Below are positions 57,952 to 64,000 of a stretch of DNA of 64,000 bases, one piece after another. The first letter of the stretch is position 1, and each line of letters begins with the position of its first letter. The DNA comes from Glandiceps talaboti (lineage: Eukaryota > Hemichordata > Enteropneusta > Spengelidae). The notes beneath the pieces were generated by a model. The model saw nothing but the letters and a program-made list of their open reading frames with translations. It was not told the origin of the DNA and made no database searches. The DNA is taken from NCBI RefSeq assembly GCF_964340395.1, contig NW_027554288.1, forward strand, positions 119,501 through 183,500, given 5' to 3'. Both the position numbers and the translations under genes were made by a program.

Positions 57952-59378
57952 TAATTTATGATGGAAGGTAGTGAGGGTAATGAACATATTCAGGAGATGG
58001 CTTTCAAGGATTATGATGACAACAAAAGACACGAGTTTATGATATTTTATAATCTTGATATGGTTGCTATTTATTTTTATTCATATTCTATTGTTTATTG
58101 GAATGAAAAGAACTTGCTGTATTGTGATGTAATTTATTATTGATGATATACTACTTATTTATTTATCTCATTGTTTTTGCAGTTATTTATCCTGTACTGA
58201 TAGTGTATATTTAGACTTTAGGTATAGCTATTACATATTTTCAGATGTTATATAATTATAATTTATTTACCGATACATATTATAATTTAAGGCTTTATGT
58301 ATGGAATCCATGTGGATGGGGAATTTGAATTCATTATTTACCCATCATTTGAAATCAAAATCCCCAATCGATTGGATTCTAGGCTAATATGCCCCTAGAT
58401 GTGTGTGATAGTGTGCATAATAAAAATCTATTTCAACAGAATTATTTATTTTATTTTCAAGTACACCCTTCTAATCACAGTTTTTCTAAAGTAACCCTCC
58501 AACAGAGGATGAAAATTTCGGAAGTACTAGCCCTCGATTTTCCGACCTCCGCCCTCCTCCAGATGTTTGAGAATGAAGCTTCGTTTTGTGTGTAGATTGA
58601 AAATATAACGACCATTCTGTAATAACACACACAACCAATCACAACTCATTTGGAACTGGCGATAGTAGATCGGACCGGATGTTATTTTACAGGGGGATAC
58701 AATGTTATGCTGTAAAACATAAATTTTAATCTGGGCCCATTCTAACGCATGCGCATAAACGTTACCCAGATTCTATTTTACTGTGGACTAAAAAAAACAT
58801 TACACCAGGAGATTATATATATTATTAATTATTCCTGTACAGCTACTAATATCATAGGTATGTTTATGTATCTAAGAGTTCACTTTCCACATGTAGCATT
58901 AACACCAAAGCTCCACATGCTGGACAAACCCATAGAAGCTCACGCTGTTGCTAAATTTACCACTAGAGGGCGACCTGAAGGTCGTAAGTACGATCGAGAA
59001 GGAAAGACACTCTAACTCCAACTCTAACTTGTGAGATTTAATTTGAGAGCTCGGAAATATACAAAAAATAAACATCAACGGTCAAATAAATAACGTCTAG
59101 TGATAGTAAATACCTTAAATTCTTTACTGTATAATTGTCATCTGTTTAAAATGGCTACAGCTGACAATATTTAGTAATATAAGTTAACCTCACTCAAATC
59201 CAACACTTGCCCCGTACCCTAGGTATCACCCATATCCAACTGCAGTGCAAGGACACAGCAACGACTGTATGTGTTGCATGATGACACATCGTAATGGCAT
59301 TTTTCGATTGTTTACATAGTACAATTGTTTCCTGATTGGCTGTTTTGGTGTTGGAATGAACTTTTACATAGTAAACAA
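57952..59378. other. Spacer, nothing recognised
   Basis: AT-rich to about 58480, GC-richer 58490-58760. No supported exon. Confidence 0.35.
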
Positions 59379-59662
59379 GTCACACTAATTTTGCATATTA
59401 CTGATGGAATCATCTTGTCATGAACAAATCTAAATTAAGTCACCTCTAAGAATGTTCCCATCATATTTCAGACCAAGCTGCCCAGTGGGTTTTGGAGTTG
59501 AAGTTTTTTTTTTACCAAAAATCACATTTTTTTACCCAAAAGGGACATCTCGGTTGCAATCATTTTCATTTGAACAATTTCCCAACTAGATATCAGAAGT
59601 AACATCACTACCAAATATGAAAGCAATCGGCCCAGCATTTTTTTACTTTAACTTGTTTACAC

Positions 59663-59697
<35 letters not shown>

Positions 59698-59752
59698 CAC
59701 ACATACACTTTGCCATGCCTATAGCACTACTGAATCTTATCAGTTCAATAAA
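59379..59752 (+). repeat. R1 repeat, 5'-truncated copy with (CA)n
   Basis: Contains TTGCATATTACTGATGGAATCATC, CAATTTCCCAACTAGATATC, a CA tract at 59661-59706, then TTTGCCATGCCTATAGCAC TACTGAA. The final CAGTTGTGCTA is degraded to CAGTTCAATAAAA. Confidence 0.7.
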
Positions 59753-60010
59753 AATTACATGAGCACCAAGAATAATTTTTATGTATAGTTCTTTTCTTCA
59801 ACATTACTTGTAAACATGATATCAAAGGCCATTAACAATATACTTATCGCATTTAGTACTATGTGAAGGTGGTTGTCTTATGAAAACATGTGAATACCTA
59901 CCTTATCATATCAAGAAGTTATCATCAAACATATTCTATGTCACATTGGAATAGGTGTATGCGTCACGTAATAGATACATAAAAGATTACCTCATTTAAA
60001 CTCAACTTAC

Positions 60011-60103
60011 TTCGTTATCTCTTTCTGCACCAGCATCCAGCAACAATTTAAAGATATCCAAATGTTGATTCTTAGCAGCATAATGTAGACTTGTTTTGTT
60101 CCT
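60011..60103 (-). CDS. Ankyrin-repeat exon (93 nt, phase 0-0)
   Basis: On the minus strand, acceptor AATTATAG precedes 31 codons and donor GTAAGT. The peptide contains NKTSLHYAAKNQHLDIFKLL and LDAGAERDNE, an almost complete ankyrin repeat (T-x-LH-x-AA signature, LLL-x-x-GA). It is a protein-interaction module; the gene identity is unknown. The next minus-strand ankyrin exon in the window is at 12613-12699, about 47.3 kb downstream in gene sense. Both exons are in phase 0, so direct splicing keeps the frame. Confidence 0.85.
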
Positions 60104-60379
60104 CTATAATTAAAAGAAAAAATTCATATTACTCTTTCTGTAATAAAAATGGATCATATCAATAATTACAATAATTATTGTAATCTTATCTTGTAAACAA
60201 ATAAAATATTTTATTTCAACGTATTGTTATGTTGATTGATATTTTAAAATGTTCACAGAGAAAACACTTTATTGAAAACTAGATGAAATTTGTAACAATT
60301 ACACTAAGTAGGTACAATAGAAGTGTTTATTTTGGTTAATATGTAATATGGATACTGTAAAGCAGATGAACATTGACTG
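60104..60379. other. Intron between exon and 48-bp satellite
   Basis: AT-rich; nothing recognised. Confidence 0.5.
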
Positions 60380-63300
60380 TATTAATTTATCATAGCATAC
60401 ACTGTACATGTAGTACAAACACTGATGTATTAATTTATCATAGCATACACTGTACATGTAGTACAAACACTGATGTATTGATTTATCATAGCATACACTG
60501 TACATGTAGTACAAACACTGATGTATTAATTTATCATAGCATACACTGTACATGTAGTACAAACACTGATGTATTGATTTATCATAGCATACACTGTACA
60601 TGTAGTACAAACACTGATGTATTAATTTATCATAGCATACACTGTACATGTAGTACAAGCACTGATGTATTAATTTATCATAGCATACACTGTACATGTA
60701 GTACAAACACTGATGTATTAATTTATCATACCATACACTGTACATGTAGTACAAACACTGATGTATTAATTTATCATAGCATACACTATACATGTAGTAC
60801 AAACACTGATGTATTAATTTATCATAGCATACACTGTACATGTAGTACAAACACTGATGTATTGATTTATCATAGCATACACTGTACATATAGTACAAAC
60901 ACTGATGTATTAATTTATCATAGCATACACTGTACATGTAGTACAAACACTGATGTATTAATTTATCATAGCATACACTGTACATGTAGTACAAACACTG
61001 ATGTATTAATTTATCATAGCATACACTGTACATGTAGTACAAACACTGATGTATTAATTTATCATAGCATACACTGTACATGTAGTACAAACACTGATGT
61101 ATTGATTTATCATAGCATACACTGTACATATAGTACAAACACTGATGTATTAATTTATCATAGCATACACTGTACATGTAGTACAAACACTGATGTATTG
61201 ATTTATCATAGCATACACTGTACATATAGTACAAACACTGATGTATTAATTTATCATAGCATACACTGTACATGTAGTACAAACACTGATGTATTAATTT
61301 ATCATAGCATACACTGTACATATAGTACAAACACTGATGTATTAATTTATCATAGCATACACTGTACATGTAGTACAAACACTGATGTATTGATTTATCA
61401 TAGCATACACTGTACATATAGTACAAACACTGATGTATTAATTTATCATAGCATACACTGTACATATAGTACAAACACTGATGTATTAATTTATCATAGC
61501 ATACACTGTACATGTAATACAAACACTGATGTATTAATTTATCATAGCATACACTGTACATGTAATACAAACACTGATGTATTGATTTATCATAGCATAC
61601 ACTGTACATGTAATACAAACACTGATGTATTAATTTATCATAGCATACACTGTACATGTAATACAAACACTGATGTATTAATTTATCATATCATACACTG
61701 TACATGTAGTACAAACACTGATGTATTAATTTATCATAGCATACACTGTACATGTAGTACAAACACTGATGTATTAATTTATCATAGCATACACTGTACA
61801 TGTAATACAAACACTGATGTATTTATTTATCATAGCATACACTGTACATGTAATACAAACACTGATGTATTAATTTATCATAGCATACACTGTACATGTA
61901 GTACAAACACTGATGTATTAATTTATCATAGCATACACTATACATGTAGTACAAACACTGATGTATTAATTTATCATAGCATACACTATACATGTAGTAC
62001 ACACACTGATGTATTAATTTATCATAGCATACACTGTACATGTAGTACAAACACTGATGTATTAATTTATCATAGCATACACTGTACATGTAGTACAAAC
62101 ACTGATGTATTAATTTATCATAGCATACACTGTACATGTAGTACAAACACTGATGTATTAATTTATCATAGCATACACTGTACATATAGTACAAGCACTG
62201 ATGTATTGATTTATCATAGCATACACTGTACATGTAGTACAAACACTGATGTATTAATTTATCATAGCATACACTGTACATGTAGTACAAACACTGATGT
62301 ATTAATTTATCATAGCATACACTGTACATGTAATACAAACACTGATGTATTAATTTATCATAGCATACACTGTACATATAGTACAAGCACTGATGTATTG
62401 ATTTATCATAGCATACACTGTACATATAGTACAAACACTGATGTATTAATGTATCATAGCATACACTATACATGTAGTACAAACACTGATGTATTGATTT
62501 ATCATAGCATACACTGTACATATAGTACACACACTGATGTATTAATTTATCATACCATACACTGTACATGTAGTACAAACACTGATGTATTAATTTATCA
62601 TAGCATACACTGTACATGTAGTACAAACACTGATGTATTAATTTATCATAGCATACACTGTACATGTAGTACAAACACTGATGTATTAATTTATCATAGC
62701 ATACACTGTACATGTAGTACACACACTGATGTATTAATTTATCATAGCATACACTGTACATGTAGTACAAACACTGATGTATTAATTTATCATAGCATAC
62801 ACTGTACATGTAGTACAAACACTGATGTATTGATTTATCATAGCATACACTGTACATATAGTACACACACTGATGTATTAATTTATCATAGCATACACTG
62901 TACATGTAATACAAACACTGATATATTGATTTATCATAGCATACACTGTACATGTAGTACACACACTGATGTATTAATTTATCATAGCATACACTGTACA
63001 TATAGTACACACACTGATGTATTAATTTATCATAGCATACACTGTACATATAGTACACACACTGATGTATTAATTTATCATAGCATACACTGTACATGTA
63101 GTACAAACACTGATGTATTAATTTATCATAGCATACACTGTACATATAGTACACACACTGATGTATTGATTTATCATAGCATACACTGTACATGTAGTAC
63201 AAACACTGATATATTGATTTATCATAGCATACACAGTACATATAGTACACACACTGATATATTGATTTATCATAGCATACACTGTACATGTAGTACAAAC

Positions 63301-63940
63301 ACTGATGTATTAATTTATCATAGCATACACTGTACATGTAGTACAAACACTGATGTATTAATTTATCATAGCATACACTGTACATGTAGTACAAACACTG
63401 ATATATTGATTTATCATAGCATACACAGTACATATAGTACACACACTGATATATTAATTTATCATAGCATACACTGTACATGTAATACAAACACTGATGT
63501 ATTAATTTATCATAGCATACACTGTACATGTAGTACAAACACTGATGTATTAATTTATCATAGCATACACTGTACATGTAGTACAAACACTGATGTATTA
63601 ATTTATCATAGCATACACTATACATGTAGTACAAGCACTGATGTATTAATTTATCATAGCATACACTGTACATGTAGTACAAACACTGATGTATTAATTT
63701 ATCATAGCATACACTGTACATGTAGTACAAACACTGATGTATTGATTTATCATAGCATACACTGTACATGTAGTACAAACACTGATGTATTGATTTATCA
63801 TAGCATACACTATACATGTAGTACAAACACTGATGTATTAATTTATCATAGCATACACTGTACATGTAGTACAAACACTGATGTATTGATTTATCATAGC
63901 ATACACTGTACATGTAGTACAAACACTGATGTATTAATAA
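60380..63940 (+). repeat. 48-bp satellite, about 74 units of equal length
   Basis: The monomer is GTATTAATTTATCATAGCAT then ACACTGTACATGTAGTACAAACACTGAT. Every unit is exactly 48 bases; variation is almost only point changes at a few sites (TTA/TTG, TGT/TAT, AAC/AGC/CAC). TGTAC-ATGTA-GTACA forms a small hairpin. Because 48 is a multiple of three, both strands stay open for hundreds of codons (16-residue periods). No start context, splice site or codon bias supports a protein. Confidence 0.95.
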
Positions 63941-63973
63941 TATGTCAAATAATATCAAATCATAAAATATAAA

Positions 63974-64000
63974 ATAGCACCAATGGCATTGTAGCACAAC
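63974..64000 (+). repeat. Head of another R1 copy, running off the window
   Basis: AAATAGCACCAATGGCATTG then TAGCACAAC is identical in layout to the heads at 17, 1241 and 11099. Confidence 0.75.

Noticed and set aside
57548-58032. Asp/Gly-rich and His/Ser/Ile-rich frames
   Set aside because: Translations of GAT/GGT/GAC trinucleotide repeats; no domain or splice support.
20068-63940. Common origin of the 48-bp satellites at 20-37 kb and 60-64 kb because of equal period
   Set aside because: The monomers share no aligned sequence beyond short AT-rich words; equal length is probably coincidence.
60373-63997. Very long open frames on both strands (up to 1199 codons)
   Set aside because: They follow from a 48-bp unit with no stop in those frames; both strands are open, there is no start context or splice structure, and variation does not look codon-structured.

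Overview
The window looks like AT-rich, repeat-dominated animal nuclear DNA, most likely from a marine invertebrate. The clues are GT-AG introns, short ankyrin exons in huge introns, long CA and CAGA microsatellites, non-LTR retrotransposons, and decayed Tc1/mariner-like and Ginger-like transposons. The species cannot be fixed from sequence alone. There are no rRNA genes, no intact tRNA genes, no prokaryotic operons and no CRISPR array. Roughly half of the window is tandem repeat.

The only convincing host coding sequence is two short minus-strand exons of ankyrin-repeat protein(s), at 60011-60103 and 12613-12699. Both are phase 0-0 with clean AG/GTAAGT splice sites. If they belong to one transcript, all DNA between them is a single intron of about 47.3 kb.

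Layout. 1-12.3 kb: several copies of one interspersed repeat family (called R1 here; it has a unique head, a CA/CAGA microsatellite near the 3' end and a terminal hairpin), plus a 365-bp short element (called E365 here) with an 11-bp target duplication and several palindromic elements. 12.6-14.3 kb: ankyrin exon, a TTAA-bounded palindromic MITE and a G-rich minisatellite. 14.3-18.15 kb: a tandem segmental duplication of about 1.9 kb; one copy holds a 422-bp insertion with a 12-bp target duplication, the other an expanded 60-bp repeat. 19.1-37.0 kb: a 71-bp array, a second E365 copy, then a 17-kb 47/48-bp satellite that appears to have grown from the end of that E365 copy and shows nested higher-order duplications. 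37.5-46.6 kb: a 9-kb foldback-like structure with unequal inverted arms (one an array of a 108-bp, hairpin-rich monomer) enclosing nested LINE fragments. 46.6-48.5 kb: five tandem copies of a 360-540-bp unit. 48.5-56 kb: decayed transposons, including a Tc1/mariner-type transposase fragment and a Ginger/KRBA2-like gene (integrase zinc finger, start of the integrase core, Ulp1-type protease, PHD finger) whose integrase core seems replaced by a 2-kb array of 42-bp repeats. 57.5-57.9 kb: trinucleotide repeats. 59.4-60.1 kb: R1 fragment and ankyrin exon. 60.4-63.9 kb: a 48-bp satellite of about 74 equal-length copies. The window ends inside the head of another R1 copy.

No set of genes works together as a pathway here. 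The interest lies in the mobile-element biology, the satellite origins and the way an ankyrin locus tolerates this load.
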